From Adineta ricciae (Eukaryota; Rotifera; Eurotatoria; Adinetida; Adinetidae), in contig CAJNOJ010000016.1 of assembly GCA_905250025.1 (NCBI GenBank), forward strand, positions 62,001-126,000: DNA of 64,000 nt, given 5' to 3'. The position numbers and the translations under genes are program-made. The notes beneath the pieces were generated by a model that saw only the letters and a list, made by a program, of their open reading frames with translations, had not been told where the DNA came from and made no database searches. How positions within the stretch are numbered: the first letter of the stretch is position 1; every line of letters starts with the position of its first letter. Shown here one piece after another: positions 1 through 15,020 of the stretch.

Positions 1-2
1 TC

Positions 3-269
3 ATTGCACACTCGGAGAATCAATGCAAAATCATTGTTGAAATTCAGTTTGACAACATTGCATATCTAAACAAAAGATTAGCACATTTGTCTCTTGAGAT
101 CGGCAAAGATGAATTCCCTTTTCTAACATTCTTTAGCTCTAGCAAGTGTAGAATTCCTTCTGAACATATCAAATCAGTCACCATCACAATTCTTTTTCTA
201 TCGATCTGTTCATTTCCATTCTTTTTTATTTTATTTAATGTATCGGTTATTGTCCTAGTCCATGAATAG
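3..269 (+). CDS. Possible partial exon of an upstream or overlapping gene
   Basis: The frame is open from the window edge to a stop at 267-269. The first residues (IAHSENQCKIIVEIQ) resemble the end of an immunoglobulin domain, and the last part is hydrophobic enough for a membrane segment. It could be an internal exon of the Ig receptor that follows, spliced from a GT within this stretch (for example near 140) to the acceptor at 529. It could also be the end of a different gene. The frame alone does not decide this, so the call is weak. Confidence 0.25.
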   Translation: MAHSENQCKIIVEIQFDNIAYLNKRLAHLSLEIGKDEFPFLTFFSSSKCRIPSEHIKSVTITILFLSICSFPFFFILFNVSVIVLVHE

Positions 270-440
270 CATCTATCGTTTCCACTACTCATACTTAGTC
301 TATTATTCTTTTCTCGTCCCTTCTTTTTTTTCATACGGATCATAATTCTATATTTCCGTTCATTAAATTGTTTCTCATACTCTCTTATTCATTGCCTATG
401 TTATTATAGCCAAAAGAAAAACGTACACATCCATATAAAA

Positions 441-3400
441 ATGGTACTACTAATACATTTCTCGTTCTTTGTTCATTCGCAACTCGGATGTTCAATAATC
501 GGTCTTCGTTTTTCTCTCTCTCTTCTAGTTCGCCCTCTAACTGTGGAACTTGGTGCACAATTAATTACAAATCAAGATTCATCCAAAGATCTTCCATCAA
601 ACACAACAAGTCTTAGTTTGATACAACAATCATTAAAACTAAATAACGGTCACATCCATGTCCGTGAAAATCAATTGATACGTTTTACATGTGTTGTCGC
701 ACGCGCTTTACCAGCTGCAACTCTTCATTTTCCATTCGATATTGATTATCGTGTCGAAAGGAATTCGACGATCGAAAATAACGATAAAACCTATCGAACA
801 ATTCTTGTTCTAATTCTCCGAATCAAGCGTCCTCTACACAAGCGTACTCTTCATTGTCAAGCAGTTCAAACACCGAGTATCAAATCCGAACAGCATGCTC
901 CGCAATTACGAATTCTCTCCAATACATTACAACTCGATGTTGCTTGTAAGTAGGCATGAGAATCAGGAGTAACTCGTCATTTTTAATTTACATATTGTAC
1001 CGTCTCTAGTTTGCTTTTTTAATTGTATTTTACTTGTCAGACTATTGACCGATTCCTTGTCTCATTCAATTTAGGCAACACTCTTCTCCACTTTTTTTCT
1101 TCTTCCCTCCTTTATATCGCCATTCATTTTGCGCTTGATTGCTTCTGAGACATTTCCACATGGAATAGAAGTGTATGTACACGAGACAAAAAGGAAACAT
1201 AACTCGAGGGCGAGAATCTGCTTTCTTCTGAGAGTATTAAATAGACTATTGCTATGTTTTCCTCTAAACTATGATTTAGTAATGATGAACAGTATGAGTT
1301 CAAATATGATGTAAAAGTCAGCAAATCATAGGTAGCAGATGCTAGAGAGAGAAAGTTCCCTTCACTTATCGTGACCAATTTTGCGACCAATTAAAATTGA
1401 CATGTTATTAATCAACAACAGTCTCGATGAGCCGTCTTTCTCTTGTCTTATTCTTTGATATCGACTACGATTTAGGTTATTAGCTAGTCTATGTGCAATT
1501 GTACAGTACCATCTTTGAACTATATCTATTACAATGCGGAAAAAGAGAACAGTTATATGATATGTTCTTCTCATCATTATTAGAGATGAAGGCGAGAGAG
1601 AAGAGAAAAGAAAACGTAATAGAATCTTCGATGACCTTTATTCTTGAACATCGAAATCGTTGTTACTCTTCTCATCGGATGAAATAGTTTCATTTTTCTA
1701 ATTAAGTCTCTTTTTTCATCAGAAAAAAACTCTATTTACCTAAGTAGGCTATTTGGATTTTATGAGATAAATTCTACTTTCTTTATTTTGGAAATAATAG
1801 AACGAAGAACAGAAAAGGGCAAACAACGAATTATTGTGTCTCGTATTGTTTCTCTGCTTGATTACTGACATTTAACCATAGCATATATACGTCTACAGAA
1901 GGTTAAGTAGCTGAAACAATGTCAGTTGTATAGAAATTCAATGTAAGTGTATAGTCACTCGACTGAATAGTTTCTATCTTGTTTTTCTTTTCGATATAAG
2001 TCTTTAAATAGTTAATAATGAAGCCAGCGCTGTTTGCTAATATTATTACACATGTATAATTGTCTAACAGTTATCATTTATGCATGTGTTCGTATGTCAA
2101 CAAAGAGACGTCTTTGATAATGAAAGAACAAACAGAGGAACTTCGCACGGTTAGATATTAATAATAATAGTAATATGTTTTCTCTCTTCTAGACAGTCCA
2201 ATATGTTCGCAGAAGAATTCCTCTCCACCACAACTGCACACGGGTATCAATCGAGCAATCAATTTAACATGTCATATGTCGAATGGAAATCCGACTAAAG
2301 TCAATTTTACTTGGCATTTACCGAATGGTAATATTTATCTAGGTTCTTATCTGAATACATCATCAAGTTATATTACATATCTTCCTGCACATACAACTGA
2401 TTTTGGACAAGTGATTTGTCGAGCACAAAACGAATTAGGTTTATTTGGTGAATGTCATGTTAATATGATCTTAGGAGGTAAGTCAAATTCATTCTGATGT
2501 GGATGAATTGGATCTGTTTGTTCTAGCTATACCCGATCCAATTCAATCGTGCCATTATACGTATATTAATTCAACACTGACCGTCAATTGCGTAGCGGGT
2601 TATCATCAAGGTGATGAAGATTTCTTTTGTTATATGTATAAACGACAATCGAATGGTTCCTATTCGGAACATGCACGTTTGAAAGGTTGGTTGAATTTGA
2701 AGAAACAAAATCGGAAAATATGATTTGATTGATATCTTAGGTAATTGTGCATTTATCCTGCCTGATCTTCGGCCTGAGTATCATCATGATTTTCTGGTGT
2801 TTACAAAAAATAAATACGGAGATAATTTCGATCGAAGTTATTCCATTAAAGTTGGAAAACCCAAAGGTAGATTTGTGTTCATTGATGAGATAATAAACAG
2901 AATGTTTCTTTATTTATAGTTCGAACATTTGCAGAAAAAACGCGTTTTTATTGGCCATATATGGTTTTGCTTATCCTTAGCGCATGTCTAGGCTCCCTAA
3001 TTTTAATCTGTTGTTCATACCATAAAATGCGGCAAAAATCACAGAACAAACGAAAGACAAATGGACATATCGAAAGTAAGTGCATTTCAAGATGTGCACT
3101 GTATGACATTACTGTTTTGCTTTCAGGTATGACATATCAAAATCACAATTCAAATGGCAAGATGTCCTTAAGTAAAATGAATACTCGAATTTGATTTCTA
3201 GAACAACGTTCTCTTCTTAGTACATGTGAAGCACAACGGAAATGGAGCAACGTATCCTGTTCGTCCCTATCGATCGAAAGATCATCTATTGTCGTACGAA
3301 TCTTCATCGTTGTATCGAAACAGTACTCAACAGTTTAGAAGTGTCTATTCAGCAGACGATGATAATCCGTCTAATCGACGACATACATTCAAAGAAACTG

Positions 3401-3906
3401 ATCTTGACCATGCAATTAATCCAACACTTGATCCATCTGAACGTATGACTAAAACGTTGCCGAACAATCGTAACCGTTCGATGGTTTCGTCAATAGATTC
3501 TTCTCATATTCAATCGAATGACCTTAGTTCTGTTCCATCAACGATGCAACGTCGTTCGAGTTTTCAAGCAGCAACAAAAATGAATCACTTTGAATTATCT
3601 TCAACACCCGAATCATTGTATTTTCTTGATAAACAAATAAGTAAATCAACCCAGCGTAACCATTATTCGCCTGAACAATGTCGAGACAAAGCTCGTCATC
3701 AATCTCCTTGTCCTAAACTTGACCAGAGCAGTCATTTGATCGTCGAAAATACGATATTGACTAACTCTAAAGCCGATCAACACATCAATCACATGAATTC
3801 CCTGAATAACTTTCATCGAGAGAATGTTAAAGATACGAAAAAGTTTATTTTGAACAATCATGACCAACATGTAGAACGTCGGCGTGATGATGGTATTTTT
3901 GTGTAG
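441..3906 (+). CDS. Ig-superfamily transmembrane receptor, sidestep-like (3' part)
   Basis: Exons run about 441 (or 530)-944, 2193-2477, 2527-2685, 2741-2864, 2920-3075, 3127-3171 and 3220-3906, all with GT-AG introns that keep frame. The first exons encode Ig-like domains; the second carries the pair LTCHMSN...VICRAQNELG, giving the two Ig cysteines and a typical G-strand. A following FN3-like stretch (NSTLTVNCVAGYHQGDEDF) resembles the membrane-proximal region of Drosophila Sidestep proteins. A membrane segment (YMVLLILSACLGSLILICC) is followed by a polar cytoplasmic tail of over 200 residues rich in Ser, Asn and His. Sidestep relatives are cell-surface guidance and adhesion receptors, so that role is inferred. 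The ATG at 441 opens a signal-like segment, but an acceptor at 529 suggests the true 5' exons may lie upstream of the window. The first intron (1.25 kb) is large for this locus. Confidence 0.6.
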
Positions 3907-4873
3907 CTTCTCGTTTTCTCTCCCCAATTTTATTTGTATAAAACCTACATGTGTTTTTTAATTATATGTTGTTTGTTTGCTTTGAGTTTTTTTTAAATAA
4001 ATACATCGAATTCTAATTTACCTTATTCCTGGCATCCACCTTCGAAAACTAGATCAGCGCTCGACTTGCTTGGAGAAAACTTCTCGGACGTATTTATAAC
4101 CAGTGACACATTCTTCGCAAAGATTTCTTATGCATAGTAATCAAATTCGACATATAACAAATAAACATATTCTTCCTACGTCAGTGCAAAATCTGTTTTT
4201 CTGTTATTTTTAATCGACGTAAATCGACACATGATTGCGTTTTGAATGAAAGAAGAGAAGAAAAAACCTCTCGATCGATTCTTCTTCTTCTGTGCACTTC
4301 TTCACGCCGTGTATTTGACGTCTGCACCGACATCATTGTTTGAACAACACTTGTTAAATTCTAGTTAGTAGTTAAGAGAAATGCCAGGTTTTTGTTGTGA
4401 CCTAAAACTCCTAAGCTACAGTAAAACATGCAAACATCGAGTGAGAAACGATTGAAAGCCCTCGGGAAGACATTTTCTTGTTCGTGCAGAACATTTCTCA
4501 AAGCAGAAGAGATTATTCGAGTCCGGTTTTTTTTAATAAACTTCTCTGCTGAAAACCTGAGAAGTCCAACCCATACATTCTTTTGTTGTTTTTCTATGTC
4601 TTTGAAAGTAAATGAAATAAAAATGTAAATCATTGCCAATCAATTGTACTGTGTGAGAAACGGAAAAAGAGAGAGAAAAAGAGAAGTACAAGCAGTGAAT
4701 TCATTAATATTAAAACAATTGAATTCTATCGAAACACGCATCGATAAATAATCTTCATCAGTTTCTTCTGGTCTTATTTATAATCGTATATAAAAAATAG
4801 CAAGTGTATTGAGCTAGAACAACATCAATATTTGTGTTCGATTGAAGTTGTCCATAAGAGGGATACAAAACAA
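3907..4873. other. Intergenic, no gene seen
   Basis: An AATAAA at about 3997-4002 probably ends the Ig-receptor transcript. Open frames on both strands at 4361-4639 overlap each other antisense and show no family signature or splice context, so I do not call them. The right part presumably holds the promoter of the first PLAC8 gene. Confidence 0.5.
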
Positions 4874-5474
4874 ATGAGTCGTGCCATGTGAGCTGTTTTT
4901 AAAACGTCAACTTTCGCGTTATCTTTTATCCTTGTTTAGTCTCACACAACATATTCATCCAACAGTCTATAAACATCAATATGATCCTCATAATGTTTGG
5001 AATTTCGAGAAAGAATGGCGTACGAAACTCTTATCGTGCTCGCCGACTGGCCGTTGTAAGCCTAATCTCTCTCTCTCTGTCTCGTGGTTCACTCGAGTTA
5101 TTTTTCTTCAATTCAGTTTGTTATGCCTGCTTTTGTTCATGTTGTATGGGAAGCAAATTAGCGAAAAATAGTGGAGAAAAAACGCTTATCGGTTGTATGC
5201 CATGTTCATTACCTTATCTCCGAACAAAACTGCGAACCGCACGGCGTATTGAAGTTTGTTAATACAGCGAAGAGAGGAGAAAAATGTGTCAAGTCTTCTT
5301 TCTTTCGTTTGTCAGGGTTCGTGTTGTGAAGACTATTGTGCGTCACACTATTGTATGCCGTGTACAGCAACTCAAATGGCAAATGAACTTGAATCTCAAG
5401 GCCTTTGGGAAGTTGCCAAGACGAAGAAGGGTAAACAAGTTCGAATTGATCATTTCGCTCACTGCAGTGAATAA
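4874..5474 (+). CDS. PLAC8-family Cys-rich protein (copy 1)
   Basis: Four exons (4874-4887, 4940-5055, 5117-5253, 5316-5474) encode 141 residues. The order of elements is that of the PLAC8 family: a short polar N terminus, a W-x-x-x-L-x-S-C segment (WRTKLLSCSPTGR), a Cys-rich block (CYACFCSCCMGSKLA), an LRTKLR motif, and a second block (SCCEDYCASHYCMPCTATQM) ending in the family's typical C-x-x-x-Q-M. PLAC8 proteins are small, mostly membrane-associated proteins linked in different organisms to cell size, ion or cadmium handling and differentiation. No specific role follows from the sequence. The paralogue lies 436 bp downstream on the same strand with the same exon pattern, indicating tandem duplication. 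First exons of only 14 and 5 coding bases make the starts easy to miss. Confidence 0.85.
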
Positions 5475-5910
5475 ATGAACTTCTCTTTTTTCCCCTCACG
5501 ATGTTTCTAAGTATAGCTTTCACAGTTTGGTTGTCAATGAAATTTTCATCTTCTTTCATCTCTATTTTGCCGTTCTGTGACTTTTTTATTTTCAATCAAT
5601 AATTGTCATAGCGATATTTCTCTCTTTTTGTTATATTTGAACATCGAATCAAAGAAGAAAACAGTATGGCATCGATAAAATAAAAACTTCATTTACGACA
5701 GTTTTTTTTTCCATTTTCTCTTTCTCCCTCTCTCTGTTCTCTTCAACCTACATCTCTGAGAGAAGTAACCAAACGATTTGTGTACGTCTCCACAACGACA
5801 TTTGTTTGTAGACAAAGCGCAACGTCTTCAACTGCAGTTTATAAAAGACTAACGCATACACACCTCACAGTACATTCGCAAAGCCGTTCGATTCACCGAC
5901 ATCAATAATC

Positions 5911-6452
5911 ATGAGGTATTGTAATGAATTATCCTTTCTTCCACACTTGACCATCTATATGTCCATGTAGCAATCCAGTTTCCAAACAACCAGGTGGCGG
6001 TAGCACAGCCGAATTTTTTCCATACAATAACCAATGGAAAGAGACTCTATTTGGTTCGTTCAAACCATGCCCACGATGTATGTAAACTTGGGAAAATCAG
6101 ATCAATTTATCTAAAGTTCACTTCTTTTAGCGGCCTACGCTTGTATCTGTGGTCAATGCTTTGTCGGACAATTAGCTGATCGTTTAGGTGAACACTTCAT
6201 CACATGCTGCATCGTTCCAGGTTCGTTATTGGCATTACGAACCAAAGTCCGAACGGTTTACAAAATTGAAGTAATTTTACTCTTAGATTAGATTGGACAG
6301 CTAACTCGAAACGTCTTTCTTTTGTCTTTCGTTTATAGGGAACTATGATTAAAGATTGCTTAGTAACATCTTGCTGTACCGGCCCATGTGCTGCTATGCA
6401 AATAGAACACGAACTTAATCATCGTGGTGTTCCAGCGAAACGTGCCAAATAA
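5911..6452 (+). CDS. PLAC8-family Cys-rich protein (copy 2)
   Basis: Exons 5911-5915, 5971-6077, 6131-6270 and 6339-6452 encode 121 residues. The start codon sits in an exon with only five coding bases (ATG AG). The architecture matches PLAC8: WKETLFGSFKPCPR, then CICGQCFVGQLADRLGEHF, then CCIVPGSLLALRTKVR, then DCLVTSCCTGPCAAMQIEHE. The intron between the LRTK and C-C-x blocks is at the same place and phase as in the upstream copy, which supports common descent, but sequence identity outside the Cys framework is low. A close TATA-like element (TATAAAAG at about 5840) precedes the gene. The biochemical role is not determined by the sequence. Confidence 0.87.
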
Positions 6453-7057
6453 ATGATCTATGTCTAAAGATATTTGACACTTATTTTCCTCCTTTTTTAC
6501 GAGTGAACCGTAAACTATCGAAGTGTGTTTGTACGAGTGTGTGTTCTATCTTCCAATTTCAAAACGAATTATAAGAATAATAAAACGAACAACAATTACT
6601 TATAATATTCTAAATTTAGCTAATAGATCAGTTTTCATCAAGCAAGCGGTTTAATCTGAGCTAAAGTAAACTCGCGATAAGAGAAATCGTGTATTTGTCC
6701 ACGTCTCGAATCAAAAACTTAATTTCTTTTAGCAATGAAATTCAAGCACTTCATTCAAATGAAAAAAAAAGCCGAAGAAGGTCATTGCTTTTTTTTTTAA
6801 ATGTTTTTCTTTCTTTTCTTTTTAAGTATTCATTGTAATATAGGCTTTACTCAAACATCAAACATAACTCAAAGAATTTCAAAATCTCGACGATTAATCA
6901 TAAGGTTACAGGGCGCAAATATACATATCGCCATGCCGACAACTGTTCGCTCTCTTTGCAACGATGAACATCGATTTCCGCCGGAGGAAAAGTGATTTTT
7001 TTATTTTCTTGAACATTCAAAAAGATGTGTTAACATTGTTATAGATCATCTTGCCGA
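6453..7057. other. Intergenic between convergent genes
   Basis: This is 3' flank of the second PLAC8 gene (an AATAAA near 6578) and of CTP synthase, which ends from the other side. The open frame at 6801-6995 starts in poly-T and has no support. Nothing else is seen. Confidence 0.5.
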
Positions 7058-10385
<3,328 letters not shown>

Positions 10386-11970
10386 ATTCTACAAAAACAC
10401 GAACAAGATTCGACGTTCGCTTATCATTGATCGGACAAGAAAAAAACAGATGTAACAAATCCTCAGCTCCTTTCGAAGTAGTAGAATGCGTAATATTTTA
10501 CGTTTCAGATCACGCGTTCGAAGAAAAGAAAGAATAAATATACATTCTAACGTGCGAATATGTTATTGATAAAACGCTGATCCCTGGATGGCGACATATA
10601 TGGACTATCGACGTTAACAGAAAGAAGAATACGATTGATTCAAAGATAACAGAAAGAAACTCAATCGAAAGAAAAACGACAAAGAATGTAGTTATGCATC
10701 TTGTCGAACATCCGTTTCACATGATCTACGGGCAAGTCGTATTCGGAGTAGATCACTAGTCTATCTAGAATTTTACGACGAAGAAGGTAGAAGGCTATGA
10801 CAACAAAACGTCATTCGTTGTTAATAAGATCAGATAGTGTTTATCCTTTCTTTTCTCGTTCGCTTGATTAAGAATCTCCTTTATGTTTCATCATTGATTC
10901 AAATTTTTATCATGATTTTATTATTGTGATGTACAAAAATCTGTTTACTTTCGGAATAATCTAAGAATTAGCATACGACATTGATCCGTATGCTAACCAA
11001 TAGAACATCCTGTTTATCTTCTGAAATCGATGGTTCAACATGATTTTTCATATATTGTATTAATATCTTTCGATTTATATCCACATCTGACTAGATTCGA
11101 ACAAGTGAATAGAAAACTTCTCATAATTTGACTTGTAATGTCGTAATGAATATTCTATTGTTCATTCACAGTGATAATCAATGTTTTGCTGATCTTTGCT
11201 TGAGAAGTCATGCCATTTTCCAGCTCGATCAAGTGCTGGACGATCGATTATCTGATCGAATAGTAAATAAGCGTGACAAAATAGAGACAGACGCATTGAC
11301 GTAATGAACACAATATTATTTGTAACATTTTTCTAGTTCAACTGCTGCAGTTGAAACAGTCTGACGTATTGAATTGTTTTCGTGCTTGGTTAAATAACCA
11401 TATTCATCTGATGATAGAAAAACGAAGGACAAGAACATGTTGAATTTATTCTGTGATTGTAGATGGAAAAACAGACCTTCAGCTAATGATCGCCTATATA
11501 TTCCGTTCAGTTTGTCGAGAAATTGATACAACACATGCATTCTAATCGATTGGTTCCTAACAGTTTTCGCAATTGTCTTACTCATCGTTTGGAGACAGAG
11601 AATGTCCAATTTTCAATTAAGATCTAGGTCACATCTGATCTTACTGAATAATTCATTCTAAGGAGGTCATTTTCTATTGGTCCGAATCTCGACCAGCCAA
11701 TGACTTTCTTTCTCGATGGACATACCCGTAAACTATGGATGCGCCATACAGAGAGGATTCACTTTTCTTACCAGGAGTACTCTGGAATAGGAAATAGCTT
11801 TTAAAAGTAGATGCCGTCTTTCTCTAAAATCTAATGAAGATGCTTAAAAACAGATTTTTTCGTAGATAACATGACCCATTTTACTGAGTCAATGTTTATT
11901 TCATCATCTTTTTTACTTTTTTTTCAGTATTTGAACTTTATCGCACTAAGAAAAATTAACTGTTCAGATA
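10386..11970. other. Intergenic between divergent CTPS and TMEM205-like genes
   Basis: About 1.6 kb of A+T-rich sequence between two genes transcribed away from each other, so it should contain both promoters. The minus-strand open frame 11316-11609 has no recognisable domain and unconvincing composition. No RNA gene is seen. Confidence 0.5.
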
Positions 11971-12868
11971 ATGGGTGCCCAAATCAGTAAAGTCGAAGAT
12001 ACAATTCATGATATCTATAAGAAAACATGGCCACAAGCCTGGTTCGTCTCTAATCCGAAGCTATGCTGTGATAGATATTCATAATTGTTGCTTATTCAGG
12101 TATTTGGCTCCATCATTTCTTGCATCGCTCGGTGCTTTAGGTTACGTTGGATATGCTTTTTCTCAAGGAAAGCCAACACCTTCATCGCCCAGCGTATCCT
12201 TTTTACATTTACTCGGTGTTGCCGGTGGATTCGGTATCAGTTTCTGGATCACTGCCGTACATGGTCAAGATTTCATTTGTCTTTTCGTTATTTTATTAAA
12301 TTTCGTTTCTTGCTAGGTCGTGCTGTTCAGCGTATGTTGACACGTCATGAATTCGCCACAGTACAATCTCATTTATCAACAGTATATTTCTCGTCGTCAG
12401 CTGTGTTAGCTAGTTTAAGTTTAGGAACGTTCTTACTTCGTCATCCATTCTCAGCCTGGTCCAAAGAAGCAACTCAATTGGTATAGCAAAAGAAAAAAGT
12501 GATCTGTTTTCAAGAATGTTTGCTTTGTATAGGGTGCCGCATTGATTGCTGCATTAGTAGCAGCTGAAGTCAATAGTCTTGTTCTCAATCCATTGGTAAC
12601 GAATTTGATGTTAGACCGAAATAACATCGAATTTTTACAAGCAGCTAAAGTAAGAAAGACACTGTCTATCGAAGTAACACTCAAAAATTGAATAATCTTC
12701 CAGACCAGTGATGATATCGATCGATTAGTTCGCAACGATCCAAAATATCGTGCCATTAACAATAAATTCAATTTATTTCACTCAGTATCAATGATTTCAG
12801 GCCTTGTCTATCACGGTGTTCAATGGTATCATCTCTATTTTCTTGCTGATCATTGTCTGGTGCTTTAA
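11971..12868 (+). CDS. TMEM205: TMEM205-like membrane protein (DUF4149)
   Basis: Five exons (11971-12041, 12100-12263, 12317-12480, 12533-12649, 12704-12868) encode 226 residues. After a short N terminus (MGAQISKVEDTIHDIYKKT) come hydrophobic segments, including LHLLGVAGGFGISFWITAVHG, then GRAVQRMLTRHEFATVQSHL, which is the conserved TMEM205 region (a loop with R...F...Q..L), and more membrane helices with LVLNPLVTNLML. TMEM205 is a multi-pass membrane protein linked in mammals to cisplatin resistance; its normal role is unclear. The first intron uses the unusual donor GTTCGT. The gene stops 137 nt before the TAF10 start on the same strand, suggesting cotranscription. Confidence 0.75.
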
Positions 12869-13005
12869 AACAGTCATGAATGAGAAATGATTTTCACGCC
12901 TGGCGTTTAGCTCATAGCAAAGTTTTTGTCTTGTCCATCTTTTCCTCCTTTTGGATATGATATTTCCCTAGAGAAAACGTTGATAAACTCTGTTTTTCAG
13001 ATACC

Positions 13006-13547
13006 ATGTCTGAAAGTCTTGACCATTCGTTATCGGCAAATAACGATGAGACATTAATGGACGAAGATGAAGTAAATAAATTTACAACCACTTTAGACGA
13101 ATTCACGCCAGCGATCCCTGAAAACGTAACAAAGTTTTACATGAGACAGTGTGGACTAGAAACCGACGATGATCGTGTTGTGAAATTACTTTCAGTTTCC
13201 GTGCAAAAGTTTATGTCAGGTATAACACAGCAAAGAAAACGATGACATGTTTCAGTATGCTCCTATTTATAGACATTATTAATGATTGTCATCAATTAAG
13301 TAAATTGCGTCAAAAATCCAGTAATCGACCAACTGCAGCAGAGACAAGTACAGCAGCTACGACGAGTATGGCTAATGCTCAACCATCTACTGTTGAGGCA
13401 GCTGCGGCAACTGTTGAACAATCGACAAATGCAGCTGGTAACAAAAAACCAGTTGTGACAACGAATCAAACATTAACTCTACACGATCTAACGCATGTTC
13501 TTGATGAATATGGAATCAATGTAAAGAAGACATTTTACTACACATAA
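13006..13547 (+). CDS. TAF10: TFIID/SAGA subunit TAF10
   Basis: Two exons (13006-13219 and 13273-13547) encode 162 residues. After an acidic N terminus comes the TAF10 histone-fold: TTLDEFTPAIPENVTKFYM, then CGLETDDDRVVKLLSVSVQK, then DIINDCHQLSKLRQ across the intron. An Ala/Thr/Ser-rich insert interrupts the fold before the final helix LTLHDLTHVLDEYGINVKK and the stop. TAF10 is a nuclear scaffold subunit of TFIID and SAGA and pairs with other histone-fold proteins (TAF3, TAF8, SUPT7L). The start lies five bases after a polypyrimidine-AG (ends at 13000) that has no matching upstream donor in view, consistent with a trans-splice acceptor. Confidence 0.93.
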
Positions 13548-13897
13548 TGTAAATAAGATGAGTTTTTTCCATGTATATGACTAATCTTTTCCTTTTGTTC
13601 GTCTAATAAAACAGATGTTTTTTTTAAAAACAGTGTACGAAGAATATGCTTTACTTCACACACTATTTGATGTCATCAGATTGACAAACTAATGCGCAAA
13701 GGTTTAGTTGATGACTAAGTTTTAGCATTATAAGGCAGAAAAATGACGAAAGAATACTTGCATGACTCAACATGTTGACTCACATATTGCTTATTTGTCC
13801 ACGTCGACAATGTATAGAACGTGGCTTTCCGACTGAACCTATATAACCAAATGTTGTAATAATCGAAAGCATCACTTTTAATTCACTGATTTCAACC

Positions 13898-14667
13898 ATG
13901 TCATATAATTACACTACCGAAGTAGAATTCGATTATCTATTTAAAATCCTAATCATTGGCGACAGTGGTGTCGGGTATGCGTTGAAATTGTTGTAGTAAT
14001 ACTTAAATATGACTATTCGTTCTTGTAGAAAAACTACGATTTTACAACGTTTTGCTCAAGATTATTTCTCGACGGAATATGTCGCCACAATTGGTGTTGG
14101 TAAATATTTCACATATGTTTGGGTAACTTATCTCTTTTGATGTTTGTTTTTGTAGATTTTCAAATCAAAACTATCGATGTTAATGAAAAACGCTGTAAAC
14201 TGCAAGTCTGGGACACAGCTGGTCAAGATCGTTTCAAATGTGTTGTTTCATCATTCTATCGTAACGCCAATGGTGTAATGATCTGCTTTGATTTAACGGA
14301 TTTAGAAAGTTTTCGTAATGTGGGCAACTGGATTGAAGAAGTGAAACGATACTGTCCTGAACAAACACCTATCTTTCTTGTTGGCACCAAATCTGATTTA
14401 CACACACGACGCATGATTTCCTACGAATCAATCAAAGCTTTTGCTCAAGCCAAACAACTCTCGTATTTGGAAACGAGCTCAAAAACAAATGAAAATATCG
14501 AACGTTGTTTTCGTGATTTTACAGCAATGTTAGTTGTGCACACAAATCAAATCGAATTGACATATAAAAGAGAGCCGAAAAAGCCATCCGTCGATCTACG
14601 TGAGAGAGGCAAAGTAATCGGAAACAACAATTCCGGTTGCTGGGGAGGCGATAAATGTACGATTTAA
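13898..14667 (+). CDS. Rab-family small GTPase
   Basis: Three exons (13898-13974, 14029-14099, 14156-14667) encode 219 residues. The G motifs are complete: the P-loop GDSGVGKTT is split by intron 1, switch I ends in the Rab-like ATIGVDFQIKTID, switch II is WDTAGQDRF, the base-binding motif is reduced to TKSD, and ETSSK follows. The Rab-type block LFKILIIGDSGVG and the effector region place it near the Rab1/8/35 group of membrane-traffic regulators, but I cannot assign a subtype. Two points are odd. The guanine-specificity motif reads GTKSD where Rabs usually have GNK.D (Asn to Thr). The C terminus ends CWGGDKCTI, so the last cysteine is third from the end rather than in a CC, CXC or CAAX signal. 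Confidence 0.85.
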
Positions 14668-15020
14668 ATTTATACTTCATCACTGTGAATACATGTGACA
14701 TATCAGCTATTTTTCTACGAACTGATTTTTCATTTTTATTATCGAACAGTATAATATTGATATTCCTGTATATTTCTTCTTTTTTTTTTATTAATATTAA
14801 ATATACAAAATATTCACAAGTCTACAATTCACTATGGGGCTGTTAACAATGGTCGGAAAAAGAGCACAAAACTAATTACAACTAAAATTGTAAATTTGCG
14901 TATAGAAAGAAATACTGAACTACTAAACAAAGTGAGAAAAAAGAAACTTCTATAATACACGCTTACATCACAGCGACACTTGTTGGACGTTGAGATACAT
15001 AGATGAAAAGAAAACGCACA
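14668..15020. other. Intergenic between convergent genes
   Basis: The 3' flanks of the Rab and ceramidase genes. It is A+T rich with several ATTAAT/TTTATT stretches and no gene. Confidence 0.5.

Noticed and set aside
11316-11609. Minus-strand open frame between CTPS and the TMEM205-like gene
   Set aside because: No domain, no signal or membrane segment, and no splice partners. It is probably chance in A+T-rich DNA.
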